From positions 496,001-560,000 of the forward strand of contig OZ005614.1 in assembly GCA_963930655.1 (NCBI GenBank): a stretch of DNA of 64,000 nucleotides, given 5' to 3'. The stretch is from Myrica gale (lineage: Eukaryota; Streptophyta; Magnoliopsida; Fagales; Myricaceae). Shown in pieces: positions 11,035 through 24,381 of this stretch (within the stretch, counting starts at the first letter, position 1; the number at the start of each line of letters is the position of its first letter). Both the position numbers and the translations under genes were made by a program. A model generated the notes under the pieces. It was not told the DNA's origin and ran no database searches. It saw only the letters and a list, made by a program, of their open reading frames with translations.

Positions 11035-14000
11035 ATGGCTGCGTTAATCCTCTGCTCTTCAAGTATGTGCTGTAGTACTATTAATTATGCTTGTGCTTTC
11101 ACCAGTTGGAAAATGAATGGTTTGAGCCACAACGGGTTAGTAGAAGAGAGAAATTACAGATATTTGAAGGGTTCGCATAGTGGGTCTACCGTGAACTGGA
11201 AGGAACATAGGAGAAAACTAGTGGGACTTTATGGGTTTGTGATGAGAAGTCCAAATGGGGTGGTGGCGGCGGAGGGGAAGCCCAAAAATGCAGTATCTTC
11301 TGAGGAAGTTATTGGGGTTTTAAAGTCGATTTCAGACCCGACTTGTGCTTTCTCTTACTTTAACTCTATTGCCCAGTTGCCCAGTGTTGTGCACACCACT
11401 GAAACATGCAATGTCATGCTTGATGTTTTGAGGGTTCACCGGAGGGTGGGTTATATGGCTGTTGTGTTTGATTTGATGCAAAAGCAAATCATAAACAGGA
11501 ACTTGAAGACCTATTTGATTATTTTTAGGGGCCTTTACATAAGAGGTGGAATTCGGCAAGCGCCATTCGCACTAGAAAAGATGAGGAAAGCTGGGTTTGT
11601 GTTGAATGCATATTCATATATTGGGTTGATCCATTTGCTCCTTCAATCTGGGTTTTGTAGGGAAGCTTTGGAAGTTTATAGAAGAATGGTCTCAGAAGGT
11701 ATTAAGCCTAGCCTGAAGACTTACTCAGCACTTATGGTGGCATTAGGGAAGAGAAGGGATACTGAAACTGTGATGGATCTGTTAAAGGAGATGGAGAGTT
11801 TGGGGTTGAGGCCGAATATATACACATTCACTATATGCATCAGAGCACTTGGGAGGGCTGGCAAAATTCATGAAGCAAATGTGATTTTGAAGAGAATGGA
11901 AGATGAGGGATGTGGGCCAGATGTTGTTACCTATACGGTTATGATAGATGCTCTTTGTAATGCAGGGGAACTTGATAAGGCAAAGGAGTTGTTTGCAAAG
12001 ATGAAAGCTACCTGTCACAAACCTGATCGTGTAACGTACATCACTTTGTTGGACAAGTTTAGTGACTGCGGAGACTTGGAGACACTTAAAGAAATTTGGA
12101 GTGAGATGGAAGCGGATGGTTATGCCCCTGACGTGGTTACTTTTACCATTTTTGTTGATGCCTTATGCAAAGCTGGGAATGTTGATGAAGCTTTTGACAT
12201 GTTGGATGTGATGAAGAAGAAAGGGGTCTCACCCAATCTTCATACGTACAATGCATTGATTTCTGGACTTTTGAGGGTTAGTAGGTTGGATGATGCATTG
12301 AAACTTTTCAATAATATGGGATCTCTGGGTGTTGAACCTACTGCTTATACATATATACTGTTTATTGCCTACTACGGAAAGTCTGGTGATCCTAGCAAAG
12401 CTCTTCAGACCTTTAACCAAATGAAAATTAGAGGAATTGTTCCTAATATTGTTGCTTGTAATTCCTCTTTGTACAGCCTCGCTGAAATGGGTAGGCTCGG
12501 GGAGGCAAAAGATATATTTAATGGGCTTAAAAATAGTGGACTTTCTCCAGATTCAGTAACTTATAACATGATGATGAAATGCTACAGCAAGGTGGGTCAA
12601 GTAGATGAAGCCATTAAATTACTCTCTGAGATGGTGGAAAATGGGTGTGAACCTGATGTTATGATCATCAATTCTTTAATTGACACACTTTACAAGGCTA
12701 ACCGAGTAGATGAAGCATGGCAAATGTTTTGCAGAATGAAGGACATGAAACTTGCTCCAACAGTTGTGACCTACAACACATTACTAGCTGGACTAAGGAA
12801 GAAGGGTCAAGTCCAGAAGGCCGTCGAGTTGTTCGAGAGTATGACTGGGCTTGGGTGTCCTCCAAACACAGTAACTTTCAATACACTCATGGATTGTCTT
12901 AGCAAGAATGAAGAGGTTGATTTGGCATTGGAAATGGTTTTTAAAATGACAACAATGAACTGTCTTCCTGATGTTTTGACTTACAACACGATCATTGATG
13001 GATTAATGAAAGCAAATAGGGTTAAAGATGCATTCTGGTTCTTCCACCAGATGAAGAAATTTCTGTATCCAGATCATGTGACTCTGTGCACCCTCCTTCC
13101 TGGTGTTGTAAAGGAGGGCTGGATTGAGGATGCTTTCAAGATTACTGCAGACTTTGTATATAAAGTCGGGGTTCAAACAGACCGGCCTTTTTGGGAAGAT
13201 TTAGTGGGAGGGATTTTGACTGAAGCCGAATTAGATAAAGCCATATTATTTGCTGAAAGGCTAGTGTGCGATGGGATTTGTCAAGATGACTCAGTATTGA
13301 TACCTTTCATTGCATTTTTGTGTAAGCATAAGAAAGCCCTTGATGCTCAAAATTTATTTGTGAAGTTTACCAAGAATCTGGGAATTAACCCAACACTGGA
13401 AGTATATAATTGTTTGATTGATGGGCTTCTTGAAGTCCAGAGTATTGGAAAAGCTTGGGATCTCTTTAAGGAGATGAAGAATGGTGGTTGTGCGCCAGAT
13501 GTTTTCACATATAACTTGTTGCTTGATGCTCATGGGAAAGCTGGAAAGATCAATGAACTTTTGGACCTGTACCACGAGATGCATTCTCGGGGATGCAAGC
13601 CTAATACCATAACTCATAATATAGTGATTTCTGGCCTTGTAAAATCTAATAGCGTAGATAATGCTATGGGTTTATACTATGATCTCATGAGCAGTGATTT
13701 TTCTCCCACGCCTTGTACATATGGCCCTCTCCTAGATGGACTTTTGAAGTCAGGAAGACTGCAGGAAGCAATGCAGTTCTTTGAAGAGATGCTCGGCTAT
13801 GGATGTCAGCCCAACTGTGCTATTTACAATATTCTCATAAATGGAATGGGGAAATCTGGTGACTTGGAAACTGCTTGTGAGTTGTTTAAAAGAATGGTCA
13901 AAGAAGGAATAAGACCAGACTTGAAGTCTTATACCATTCTTGTTGATTGTTTGTGCATGGTAGGGAGAATTGATGATGCTTTGCATTACTTTGAGGAACT

Positions 14001-14370
14001 CAAGGTGACCGGCATTGATCCTGATTTGGTCTCTTACAATCTTATCATTAATGGACTCGGGAGATCACGGAGGTTAGAAGAAGCTCTCTCGTTTTTTGAT
14101 GAAATGCGAGACAGAGGCATTTCTCCTGATCTTTACACTTACAATTCACTAATCCTCAATCTTGGGATTGTTGGAATGGTGGAGCAAGCTGGCAAGATGT
14201 ATGAAGAACTTCAAATTTTAGGTTTTGAGCCCGATGTCTTCACATATAATGCTCTCATTCGAGTATATAGTACATCAGAAAATCCAGACCATGCTTACAC
14301 AGTCTACAAGAAGATGATGGTCGGTGGCTGCAGCCCCAACATGGGAACATTTGCACAGCTTCCTAATTGA
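11035..14370 (+). CDS. PGR3: P-type pentatricopeptide repeat protein, PGR3-like, plastid
   Basis: An intronless reading frame of 1111 codons, matching the remembered length of Arabidopsis PGR3 (about 1112). PGR3 is a plastid RNA-binding protein that stabilises the petL operon RNA and is needed for ndhA/petL translation, hence for cytochrome b6f and NDH function. Residues 1 to about 75 look like a plastid transit peptide. The rest is almost entirely P-class PPR motifs of 35 residues, e.g. [54 protein letters not shown], with roughly 25 or more repeats. There is no E or DYW tail. It lies between MGD1 and the PP2C gene as in Arabidopsis chromosome 4. The ATG at 11035 begins the transit region; a later Met would shorten it. 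Confidence 0.92.
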   Translation: MAALILCSSSMCCSTINYACAFTSWKMNGLSHNGLVEERNYRYLKGSHSGSTVNWKEHRRKLVGLYGFVMRSPNGVVAAEGKPKNAVSSEEVIGVLKSISDPTCAFSYFNSIAQLPSVVHTTETCNVMLDVLRVHRRVGYMAVVFDLMQKQIINRNLKTYLIIFRGLYIRGGIRQAPFALEKMRKAGFVLNAYSYIGLIHLLLQSGFCREALEVYRRMVSEGIKPSLKTYSALMVALGKRRDTETVMDLLKEMESLGLRPNIYTFTICIRALGRAGKIHEANVILKRMEDEGCGPDVVTYTVMIDALCNAGELDKAKELFAKMKATCHKPDRVTYITLLDKFSDCGDLETLKEIWSEMEADGYAPDVVTFTIFVDALCKAGNVDEAFDMLDVMKKKGVSPNLHTYNALISGLLRVSRLDDALKLFNNMGSLGVEPTAYTYILFIAYYGKSGDPSKALQTFNQMKIRGIVPNIVACNSSLYSLAEMGRLGEAKDIFNGLKNSGLSPDSVTYNMMMKCYSKVGQVDEAIKLLSEMVENGCEPDVMIINSLIDTLYKANRVDEAWQMFCRMKDMKLAPTVVTYNTLLAGLRKKGQVQKAVELFESMTGLGCPPNTVTFNTLMDCLSKNEEVDLALEMVFKMTTMNCLPDVLTYNTIIDGLMKANRVKDAFWFFHQMKKFLYPDHVTLCTLLPGVVKEGWIEDAFKITADFVYKVGVQTDRPFWEDLVGGILTEAELDKAILFAERLVCDGICQDDSVLIPFIAFLCKHKKALDAQNLFVKFTKNLGINPTLEVYNCLIDGLLEVQSIGKAWDLFKEMKNGGCAPDVFTYNLLLDAHGKAGKINELLDLYHEMHSRGCKPNTITHNIVISGLVKSNSVDNAMGLYYDLMSSDFSPTPCTYGPLLDGLLKSGRLQEAMQFFEEMLGYGCQPNCAIYNILINGMGKSGDLETACELFKRMVKEGIRPDLKSYTILVDCLCMVGRIDDALHYFEELKVTGIDPDLVSYNLIINGLGRSRRLEEALSFFDEMRDRGISPDLYTYNSLILNLGIVGMVEQAGKMYEELQILGFEPDVFTYNALIRVYSTSENPDHAYTVYKKMMVGGCSPNMGTFAQLPN

Positions 14371-15563
14371 ACTGGACTTAATGGAGCTCATGGGGCCATT
14401 CAATTGTACATGCTTACGTATCATCGTACTTGATGTATGGCGTATGGCCATCTGTCATTTGTGATTCATTCAGGTGTTGGGGTTCTCCAATATTTATGTT
14501 AGTTTAACTAGGCTTTTCGACGATGCTTTATCCTTACTACTGCAGATAGCTGTGGTGGGTAATCATGCATGTTCAATACAATTTTGTGGGAGCAACTTTG
14601 TTCGTCCTGACACTTTATGCATCTGAAATATTGGTGGTATGGGATCCGTCCTTGCTTGTGACAGCTTTCATCCTATTCAGCCCTCGTACAGAACTGTTGT
14701 AGTTAAAACTGTGAATATCTTACCATTGTAAATTATGGTTTAAAGGTTCTGTAATGTTACGTTGATCTTAGAGTGTAAATGCTTTAAAATATCCCTGCTC
14801 CTTCAGTGAACCAAAATATGTCTTTTATGTTCTCCCATTTTGCTCATAAATTCGGGATTCAAGATTAAAAAAAATCTATGATAATGCTTTCTTCAATCAT
14901 TTTTACGATCCGAGATGATATTGGCGTAGCCATATTCGATCCATGAAGCATATGAGAAATCACAACAATAATTTGGATCTTCTTGTCGGTGTTGCATTAA
15001 GCTGCCAAAAAAACAAAGTGAACAACATTTCTAGTGCACATACTTTTGGTCGAATGCATGCTGGGACATGGATGCTCTGCTCTTCTGCACTTGTCGTGTG
15101 CAGAAAATGCTAACTGCTTACACCGGCTACAGAACTGGTTCTTCGCCGCCTTCTGGTAAGGAGAATAATGTTCTTTCCCTCGTATCTGCCAAAACGATGT
15201 GCCTTGTGCATGTTTTACGTGTAGGCTTAAACTCAATCTAGAACGCAATTCTCGGGAGAAAAACGAACAATTTAGAACGCAGTTGGAACACAAAGTAATA
15301 GAAGCAAAACAGACAGAAACTTCAATACTTAATAATATCACTGGTCCTGGCAATTAACCAGAAGTTGAAACACCAATGACGAGAAATTGGAAACAAAAAT
15401 AGGAATATGGATTTTTATCAAGTACAGTTTAAAAATATTCCTCCCTACTCTAAGCCTTAATCCAAGCCGGATGGGAAAATTTCCAGTAGCATTAAGATGA
15501 ACCCTGTTCCTCTTCACAATAAACGGTGAAGCATTTCCTCCATTCAGCCGAATATGCAAAATT
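14371..15563. other. PGR3 3' flank and spacer
   Basis: The 3' untranslated region of PGR3 is expected in the first few hundred bases. Beyond that no reading frame, repeat or RNA gene stands out. The right part is presumably the 3' flank of the minus-strand gene remnant ending at 15564. Confidence 0.5.
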
Positions 15564-16712
15564 TTAGACCTTCAAAGCAACCTGATCTTGGAATGAGATT
15601 TTCTTCTCCCCAACTCTCTTGGAATCGATGAAATAATTCTTAGGCTTCTGCTTTACTCTCAGTGGCTCCCCAACAATGTGTTCTTTCCAGTCTGAGTCCT
15701 GTTCGTCATCATTCTGCCATATAAGAGTCACTATCAACATGCATACATGAAACCCATAACAGACAAAGAACAAATTTTTCACAAATCAAATTGTCAATAC
15801 AAAATCAGGCCCAAGATAATTACAGAAATCGGCTTCATATCCAGAACTGGAGATCGATGGTTTAGAACAGCTTCATTGACATTATAGCTTTTCTCATATG
15901 CAAGCAATAGGTTACATATGTCTGAAGTTCGTTGCTGTGCAAATTCTGGCTCACCCTTGGGCGGTTGTAAGTTCAACAAATATTTATGCCTTTTGTCTTA
16001 CAAATCTGTAATTCCAAAGAAACACTTAATGTTATAGAAAGAACAGCCAGGGTTATTTTTTCCTACTTATATAGAAAACATTAAAATCCTTCCAAACCAA
16101 GAAAGAAGACTTTACATGACTTCAGCCAAAAGGTTTTCTCTACTCCGCTTGGCAGTCTGCAATCTTTTCTTCTTGGAAACGAACTCCTATAAATTTTGAT
16201 GATAAACATTTTAGAAAAAAACATATACAATCTATGCTACCAAAAATATCACAAAAGCAATAACCCAAAGGATTAATACGATTACTGAGGAAAGTTTTAT
16301 GAAACCTTCCATTAAACTTGTTGGCCTTAATTCAGGTCAGTGTGGTTAGTTCAAACATGTAAAACATAAGACTCAGGATCTTATACTTTTCTTTGTCCCA
16401 TTGTCAGAAACCAAACAGAGGCTAGACCGCTAACAACTCTCACTAATATGATTAGAAACACTAAGAACAACATGGGATTTCAATAGAATATACAATGGCA
16501 CGGCTATAAACACATAATACAACACAAGCTCATAGTCACAGCCACATGAGTGATCAGTGTAAAAAACGCAACACCCCATAGAGATTTTCTTAATTAAAGA
16601 GAAAAGACTAACCTTTTGCAGGTCCAAGTAGTCCTGCAATAAACCTTGATATTTGAACTTAACCCTAGCCTTGTAATCAATAGGGCGAGACTGACGAGAA
16701 GGCCCTTTTCAT
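15564..16712 (-). pseudogene. Uncharacterised plant gene with basic helical segment, frameshifted remnant
   Basis: Four minus-strand exons can be traced by splice sites: 16712-16613, 16186-16116, 16005-15824, 15713-15564. The readable protein runs IDYKARVKFKYQGLLQDYLD, EFVSKKKRLQTAKRSRENLL, HKYLLNLQPPKGEPEF, SDICNLLLAYEKSYN, and ends VGEKKISFQDQVALKV. This resembles a conserved plant family of unknown function with a Lys/Arg-rich helix and a KISxQDQVAL tail; I cannot name it. The ATG at 16712 is out of frame with IDYK by one base. Exon 3 has an extra G (AAAAGGCAT) between VRQK and HKYLL, giving a stop. An Arg expected before FVRQK is Ile. Two independent frameshifts with intact introns suggest a recently decayed gene. 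Assembly error is the alternative. Confidence 0.6.
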
Positions 16713-17847
16713 CTTAGTCTTCAATGCATTCCAGCATCAAACTTATCAACAGGAAAGGTTGGAAAAAGACATATAATAATGACAACAAAGTAAGACCCTT
16801 TTCACCCTTTCCTCCAAAATTGAGTCTTTAGACACGAACCTAAATACCCCAGGCAATAAAAAAAGAAGAATCATGCTGAGATTGGGGATTTGAAGAGAGA
16901 TAAAGACGAAGAAAGAAAATTGATGGCAACCCACTAAAAGCCTTCTCAACTTCTCTCCCAAAGCCACAAATCCTCGAAAACCGTCTCACCTCCTCCTCCA
17001 AAAATTGAACCGTGAATTACAATTCCAAAATTATTAGGCAAAAGAAAAGAGGAATCCAATTTCTTCACATAGAGGTTACTAGCGGTAGAAACCAAAACGC
17101 TCGCCAACTTCTTCTCCAAAACTGAAAGTCCAAGAACAAACTTGGCGCTACCCGAAGGAAAAGCAAACCCAATGGCTATGGGAAAATAAGGTTGAGATTA
17201 TAGAGAGAGAAAAGGTAAGGAGGGAGATAGAGAGGAAACAATAGCAATCACAACAATAGAAGGTAACTTTAGAGAGACGTGGTTCTCTGTATCTGGGTTT
17301 GGTACTCTTTCTGTGGAGTCCTTCCATGTAAGAACCCGAAATGAAGGATGGAGATAGATTAGGAAGAATGAGTGATGAAGATGGGATTCGCAGAAGGGCA
17401 TTTGTGGCAAGTAGTTTTTGTCTTCGGGGGAGAGCTGTGGTTGGAGGACAATTGAAGACATATCTATCTTTCCTTTCTTCCTCCTATCCTGCGAAGTCTC
17501 TCTCTTTTATATTTTCTTTTTTCTTTGTTTTTTCCTTCTCTACAAATTTTGGTCCAGCTCGGCCATTCTTAGAGAGAGAGAGAAAGGGGGCTATATATGT
17601 AGCGCAGCTTGGCGGAAGGTCTGGGTATGGCATAGAGACGGAGACGGATAGAGAGAGGGAATGGGGTGGTGCAGAAGAGGCAGGAGACTAATGGCTGCTG
17701 TTTCTTAATGGTTTGCAGTTGTAGCCCAGGTAGGAGTTTCCATGCCTTTGAGTGGTAATAGGTGTGGGTACAAAGTACCAAAACACCCTCGTATAAATAT
17801 GTTCAATTTTTTTTATTCTCTCTTTTAGATATTAAAATATTTGCAGA

Positions 17848-17877
17848 CACGAGCACAAGCACAAGCACAAGCACAAG
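17848..17877 (+). repeat. (GCACAA)n minisatellite
   Basis: Four to five copies of a GCACAA hexamer. The array is bracketed by the direct repeat ATTAAAATATTT, at about 17830 and about 17879, suggesting slippage or a small duplication. Confidence 0.75.
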
Positions 17878-17959
17878 CATTAAAATATTTAATGCCGCTC
17901 GGGGGTTCTTCCCCTTGGTTTTTTTTTTTCAAAAATGACAGTTGTTGAGTTGTGATTGG

Positions 17960-17990
17960 TGCTGACGTGTCGAATTTTGACACGTCAGCA
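17960..17990. repeat. Perfect 12-bp inverted repeat with 7-bp loop
   Basis: TGCTGACGTGTC at 17960-17971 is the exact reverse complement of GACACGTCAGCA at 17979-17990. Downstream lie three similar phrases (GGGCATATTTGCTCC, GGGGTATGAAAA, GGGGCATATTTGCTAT), a style seen near ends of plant non-autonomous DNA elements. Element borders were not found. Confidence 0.65.
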
Positions 17991-18437
17991 TTTACCGTTA
18001 GTGTTTCAAACGGCACATAATGGAAGGGCATATTTGCTCCTGAATATTACCTCAGGGGTATGAAAAAAACTTTGTTTACCGCAGGGGCATATTTGCTATT
18101 TCCGCATACCCCAGAGGCATGACCAACATTTAAAGTCTTTTGATGCTCTAAATTTAAGTAATTTTATATTTATTCACACTCTCAAATAGATTTCCTCTTG
18201 GAAAAACACCAATAAGTTATTTCATAATTGGTCTCCTCTTATTTCTTTTTCTTTCTAGGGCCTCTTTTCCTCTTGGAAAGACACCCAATTAGCGATTGAG
18301 GGCATAATTTGCTTTAATCACCTTATCTTTTATAGTGCATTATTGAGTGCTTTTCTTCTGAGGTGGGTATAATTTGCATTATTCAGTTGACATATTCTTT
18401 TATTGCTTTCATCACCTTACCTTTTGTAGTGATGGAA

Positions 18438-18644
18438 TTCCAAAGAGTTGCCCCTAGTGATTAAGACTTAAACTTTGATGCTCACTCCAAGATCTTAAGT
18501 TCAAAACCTCATAAACGCTATCAACCTTTTGACCTGATAATTACTCGGTCTGTATCGGATGGATGGACTACATAAATCTTGAGATTAGTTAAGGTATACT
18601 AAACGGACCGGACACCCAAATAGAAAAAAGAAAAAAAATATAAA
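18438..18644 (+). mobile_element. Au-like SINE with 11-bp target duplication
   Basis: A 207-bp insert lies between identical TAGTGATGGAA copies at 18427-18437 and 18645-18655. Near its 5' end is a tRNA-like A box (CCCCTAGTGATTAAG) and a B-box-like AAGTTCAAAACCTC. Its 3' end has GGACCGGACACCC followed by an A-rich tail, which matches the conserved 3' end of plant Au SINEs as I recall it. No coding sequence. Transcription would be by RNA polymerase III. Confidence 0.82.
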
Positions 18645-19094
18645 TAGTGATGGAAGCAAAGTGTATCTTTGACCTTGAAAGGAAAGGGGAGACAAAATAG
18701 TAAATATTTTCCCTTGATCTCAAGCTGACTAGAGGTTCATGGGGCAGTAAGAATTTAGGACTTGTTTTTGTGAGCAACAATTTAGGATAATGGCCTTAAC
18801 AAATATATATGCAAAAACTGCTACAATAGACGACGCGAAGAGATGTTGTTAACACACTGTACATGTTATTTAAGGTCTGATATTGCCGAATTCTCATACC
18901 TACACACGCATATAAACAAAATATAGATTTTTTTTTTCTCAATATTTGATCCAAATATTCTCTTACAAGTTACAAAGCCATCTACAGTTGCATGCCCGAG
19001 AATACATAATGTCAAGAAAATAGGGATTCTCGCATTTTCTTCCAGCGCAAGTGTTACCAGTATAGGATCCGATTTGTGAGTCACATTGCAGCAA

Positions 19095-22000
19095 CTATTT
19101 CGATTCGCTTTCCTCCGGTTTCGTCTCAGGATCAGCTGGTTCGGAGGGCGCGGATTGTTCATCAGCAGATGCAGGGGAGGGAAGGGGTTTCTTGAACTGC
19201 ACCAAAATCATGGTCATGTTGTCGCATCCCTCGCCACCAGCTGATGGCGCCAAACACCTATCGAGCACTCTCTCACACACCAGAGAAAGGTTGCTTTCCT
19301 GCATGATTTACAATGTTTGCCGTAAACATGACCACAATTTTATACCTTTAAGATATGTGACTCCATCAGATCTACCAATGCACATGTCCTTCACCAGCCA
19401 AAACATTCCCCAACTCAGGCACCACACAATTGGCTGCAGGGCAGAAGTAATTTCTGCTTCCAGACCTCATAAAGAGGCAATTACTCACACGAAGGTTCTC
19501 CCAACGCAGGGTCCTGGTAGAGCTGATATGCTTTTGGATAATAAAATATAACATAGAGCAACAAATGTGTAATCCGTAATGGACAACTATCAATAAGAGG
19601 CTACAGCGCCCATGAATGACGGACCCTCGGACAATTGTGAACCAGGTGAAACAGTATGCAAATCGTTTTCACTTTCTGAACCTCCTTATTAGGCTCCCAA
19701 GTCAAGGAGAAGCGTAGACTCTCGGTTACTGGGATTAGCCAGAATCTCATCAGGACAACAGTGCACTCAGCAGTCTTAAGGACCTGGATAAAATTGCTAA
19801 AAAGGGCCTGGAGTTGAAGGCCTAAAATGTCCTACGAGTCCAGAAACTAACAGATGCTAAAACCATGAAGGCTAGGTGAAGAGCATGATGGAGAAAAACA
19901 CGTTCTTTCTTTCATGAGTAACTTGCCAAGTGTGGTTCATTATCTCTCCATAAAAAAAGCACAAACACAAATGAGCCGCTTCCAAATATCTAGAATTAAT
20001 GCACCAACAAGCCATTTTCACTAGCTCAACATTAACCAAACTAGATGTCATTAAAGAGATATATGCACTCACCAATGTTAATTGCTCGCGAACAAAATCT
20101 ACCAGTTGCTGGCTTGACATGCAATCCCTGAGAGCAATTAACACAGACAGTAATCCTCAAATAATGATTCTATGTCAAATCGAATTGTAATCATAAGAAT
20201 AATATCACTAACAAAATTAACTGGCTGGACCAAAAACAGCCGGAATGATGTAAATCAAGGACATAGAAAGCACAATTGTAATGGCATACACCTCATCACA
20301 AGATACTCCATTTCTATAAGATCATTGCTTATAGAAACAAGCGAAGCTTAAAGTCATTGTCAGTGGTTTTCACGCATTAATGATTTGGAAATAATTATGA
20401 AAATGCTCTTGAAGTGTATGCCTCACTTACAACAAACTCAATAGCTAAACCGAAAAGGAAAACCATAAGATGCGTACCAGACACCATCACATGCTAACAC
20501 GATAAAATCATCATCGTCACAAAGCTCAACCTTAAGATAAAACAGTTTATGGCAACGTCAGTCTCTACAAAAACTAAATCTTGGTAAATGAATAGATGTT
20601 GAAGCATTTGTAGAAAACATGTTGACTGTAATAAGAGCTAGATCCCCAAATTCAAAATATAATCGCCTAAAAATACATAAGTCAAAAGGCAATACCATCA
20701 ATTTACTGCAAGAATATACATACAGCATTTATATCGGGATTGACAGTTACAATTTGCTTTTCAGCAGGCAAAAACTTATTCTGCTTGAATTCCATGTCAC
20801 CTGCAGAAAATGCAACTGAATCAAACTCTGGAAACTAAACTCCCTCCTCCCCCACGGAAAAAAAAGGTTCCCCTCTCACTCCCCACAAGCATGTGTAATG
20901 TAGACATATCTGCATATATTTAATTTAGAAAACAACAGCACTGGGCTAGTACTTGTGGTATTAACTGCTTCTATAAAGGAAGCTCCAAAGATCACAACAC
21001 AATTTTTTTCATGTTTCCATTCAGCTTCAGTAATGAAGTTGGAGCACAGCCTAGCAGTTCAAGAACTTAAAGATACCAACAGCTGACTAATTTCAAAGCT
21101 CATTTCTTAAAGATTCACATGTACGCAGTCAAGATACCTATAGCTCGAGCAAGATTTAAACTGCCATTGACTCGTCCTGCGTGTATAAAACCCCCAGCCT
21201 TCAGAATCCTTTCCTTCTCAACCTCAAGATCAGGTTTGTGATCCCTAGACAAATTGTAAGCCTGAAAAAGAGAAGCCCAGTGGAGGGAAGAGAGAGAGAG
21301 AGAGAGAGCACAAAAACAAAGTCAAAATCTAGATTTTTTCTTTTTTATAATTTCTCCAGTATCTACACATGGACTACACCCCTAATTTTGAATAGACAGG
21401 GCAAACCACAAATAACTTTCCTGCAGTTTCAAGCAACTACAAATTAACTCCACCTTTCGTGTGGTTTGGAGCAAACATTAATTCTTATATGTTACAAATC
21501 TCATTGGAGGATTTCTTTCATATGAAACACAGAATTCAGTCCTCAAACAGGCATGTTGAATGAGTCAAATAGCGCTGTCAGTCTTCAAATCGAAGAACAG
21601 AGTTGTTCTACTACTCCTTCCATGAAGCTGTAAGCCCAATTGAGGGCCACATGAGATTTTAAATTATGTACTTTAAATGAGATGTTGCATAACATGAACG
21701 AACCAATCAATCAAATTGAAAATAGGATGAGTTTATTTTACTCCACAAGGTTACTTATCCAAAAAAAAAAAAATTACTCCACAAGGAGGTTGAATGATGG
21801 TTCCCATAAAACAGGGAGGCAATTTTTACAATTCCTCCTAACCACAAGAAGACAAAACTTAAAATCGTTTTACACATTATCCGTCCAAATTGGAAGATCT
21901 CCAGAAAATAAAACATTTACCTGACCCTTTCTAGATATCACACAACGAGAATCACCAGCATTTGCAACAACAAGTTGCTTGTTTCTAATAATTGCAACAC

Positions 22001-24381
22001 AAGCTGTGCTCCCCGAAGTTGGTCCAGCAAAATCAGAATGAGGCCCCTGGCAACAATAGATGCATTTAAACTCAAAGAAGGTATTGAAAAATTAAATGCT
22101 CTTTTGTTTTTCCTCAAATGTAATACAACAAGAAAACAACCAAGTCACCCATCAATCCACTAAGTTATCTGTCTTTAAAACTCCTGTCCTAGAAACTCAA
22201 TAAACAAGATAATTGCACTTTTATGTTGACAGCAGATGAAGACAAGAACTTGAATAATTAATCCGGTTTTCTCCCTACCTCCTCAAAAGCCCAATTATCA
22301 ACATGTTCATGGCTGTCACTGCCCCTTGGGGACCAAATCAAACCTTCTATCATGCCAGTAAACTTGTTAATTTTATCGCCCAAAACAGCTAATTCCCTCC
22401 AACCCCGTTGTCCACGCATCATTTCATCCATTCTGCACCAATTGGAACCACAAGTGCAAAGCTTAGCACCATTGACAATGAAAGCATAAAGCAAGATATT
22501 TGTAAAGGGCCAAATAGATAATGGCTATATAATCTACTATCACTTTACTCAAAGGAGTTCAGACTTCCCACAAGAGAAGTGACACAATATTATAACCACT
22601 TTCTTACAATCATATACATGCGATCAAAAAATAAAAAATAAAAATACACCACATGCATGCAGACACGTACACAAACAGACAAATTATTTTTCTCGCAAAA
22701 AAAAAAAAAAAGAAGCCTGCTAAAAATTCTACTGAAATGCTTTCAAAATCAGCTTATATATGTATAAAGGTCAGTATAGCAAAGTTTTAACTATGATTGG
22801 CCTACGATTGGTTTATTAAGCAGAACATCAGTTTTTGAACAGCATCCAGCACCGATACAGACGATTATTCTATACGTGACCATGAGAATCACTAGGAAGG
22901 GATGAAAAAAGAAATCTCAAGAAATAAATTAATCTAACCTGAAAAAAGCTTTCTTAACGGAAGTTTCTATATCTCCAGCAGCATAGGCGTCATTGTGGAG
23001 CATCTGTTGGTGGAGATGCTTAGCACAGAACTTTGCAACCACCTTGCCTGAAAAGATATTGGGTTTACATGATTATAATAACCTCAGTCAGTAAAATCAG
23101 AATTTTATTCTTGGCAAAACAAACATTTAAGGGTAAGAGCTATATCTATTCACATAAAAAGTAAGAATCGTGTCTGTAAGCCCCTACAACAAAATGCTAA
23201 TCAAAAGAAACCCTGCACAGGGCACAGGAACCCTACGTTAAGTTCCTCAATATCAGATATGCCTTCCAAACAGCTTATGAAAGTTTAACTTCAATCAAGT
23301 ACAGATCGGACAAAATCAAGAGACAGATCGACTCCCAAACTAACATCTACACATGTCCTTTGCAGGTAAGGTGGTATATGAATAAATTATAAAGCTAATG
23401 GGAGTCTAAGAACTAGAGAAATCGAATAAAATCAAATACAGGGATTCAGAGTTCTAAGACTACACAGAAGTGAACCACTAGAGCAAACATTTGCGAATAA
23501 CATAATATATATATATAATTTGTAGATCACCAAAAGTTTCGAAATATAAAAAATATTTCTGGAAAGATAAAGTTGCATCATAACAACCAGTCTGCATGCT
23601 TAAGACATACCAAAAAAACTTAAAAGCCCATATAAGCACATAACTTGGAGATCTCAGGAAAGTAACCAAATAGAGGCGGATCAGATCTGGCAAAATCCCA
23701 TTTATGTAATATTGTAACATAAGCAATCATCCCATATATTACCTATCAACTAATATGAATCCAAATAACATCATAAGTAATGACTGGAAAGCTACACAAA
23801 TACAAATAAAAAATGATGTCAAATGAAGAAATCCCTCCTACATGAGCAGAATTAGCCATCTAGCATAGATACAAGAATCTGAACCTGAAAGATCTTACCT
23901 CCATGGCCATCAAAAACACCAAAGAACGAAGTGGATGAATCAAGATCAGGATAGGCAGCATGCTAGCAAAAGAAATAGGCATATTAATGGACAACATACA
24001 AACAGTGGTGCAAAAAGTAAATGTAGGTCAAACAGATATAATCAAATAAGCCCATTAAATGCTAAATCAGGAATAAGAACACTACAGCAATGATTTGAAT
24101 TTCTGCATTCTGAGGAATCTATTCCAGCTTATGCCAGATAAACTAAAAACAAAAAAGAACGAAAGAAAGAGGGGCAAAAAAAAACGAAGTCTGTATAAAA
24201 CAAGGGTTGTATGCTCTACATGAAATACAGTAGTTGAGACAAAGCAGCGTTTCTAATTACTCACAGCATCTTCCATGGTCGCCCGCCAACCTTGCATGGA
24301 TGATAAACCATATCTAAGCCGATCATTCTCACCATCATCAGAGAACTTCTCCGTTTTAGGAGTGCTCAGGTATATACCCAT
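19095..24381 (-). CDS. Protein phosphatase 2C (PPM family, At4g31860/At2g25070-like)
   Basis: Mg/Mn-dependent Ser/Thr phosphatase. Ten minus-strand exons join in frame: 24381-24265, 23962-23899, 23047-22939, 22432-22279, 22046-21921, 21261-21138, 20800-20724, 20530-20478, 20127-20073, 19298-19095. They give 360 residues. The N-terminus [19 protein letters not shown] carries Gly2, a possible N-myristoylation site. PP2C motifs follow in order: [27 protein letters not shown] (metal Asp), [55 protein letters not shown] (metal Asp) and [15 protein letters not shown] (metal Asp). The acidic, Pro/Ser-rich tail after FKKP is typical of this clade. It neighbours PGR3 as in Arabidopsis. All catalytic residues visible are present. 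Confidence 0.95.

Larger units (their letters stand above)
16713..18437. other. Spacer with microsatellites and an inverted repeat, no gene recognised
   Basis: Open frames around 17198-17691 are low-complexity (Ser/Leu/Phe) and are not supported by any family. The segment holds GA-rich runs (about 17571-17586 and 17650), a GCACAA minisatellite (17848-17875) and a 12-bp stem at 17960-17990. Confidence 0.5.

Noticed and set aside
17341-17691. 116-codon open frame in GA/CT-rich DNA
   Set aside because: Low-complexity composition driven by microsatellites; no domain or splice context.
17960-17990. Stem-loop as a bacterial-type terminator
   Set aside because: Plant nuclear context and no gene end beside it; listed only as an inverted repeat.
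18447-18510. tRNA gene
   Set aside because: Box A and box B similarity is explained by the SINE; no cloverleaf can be drawn.
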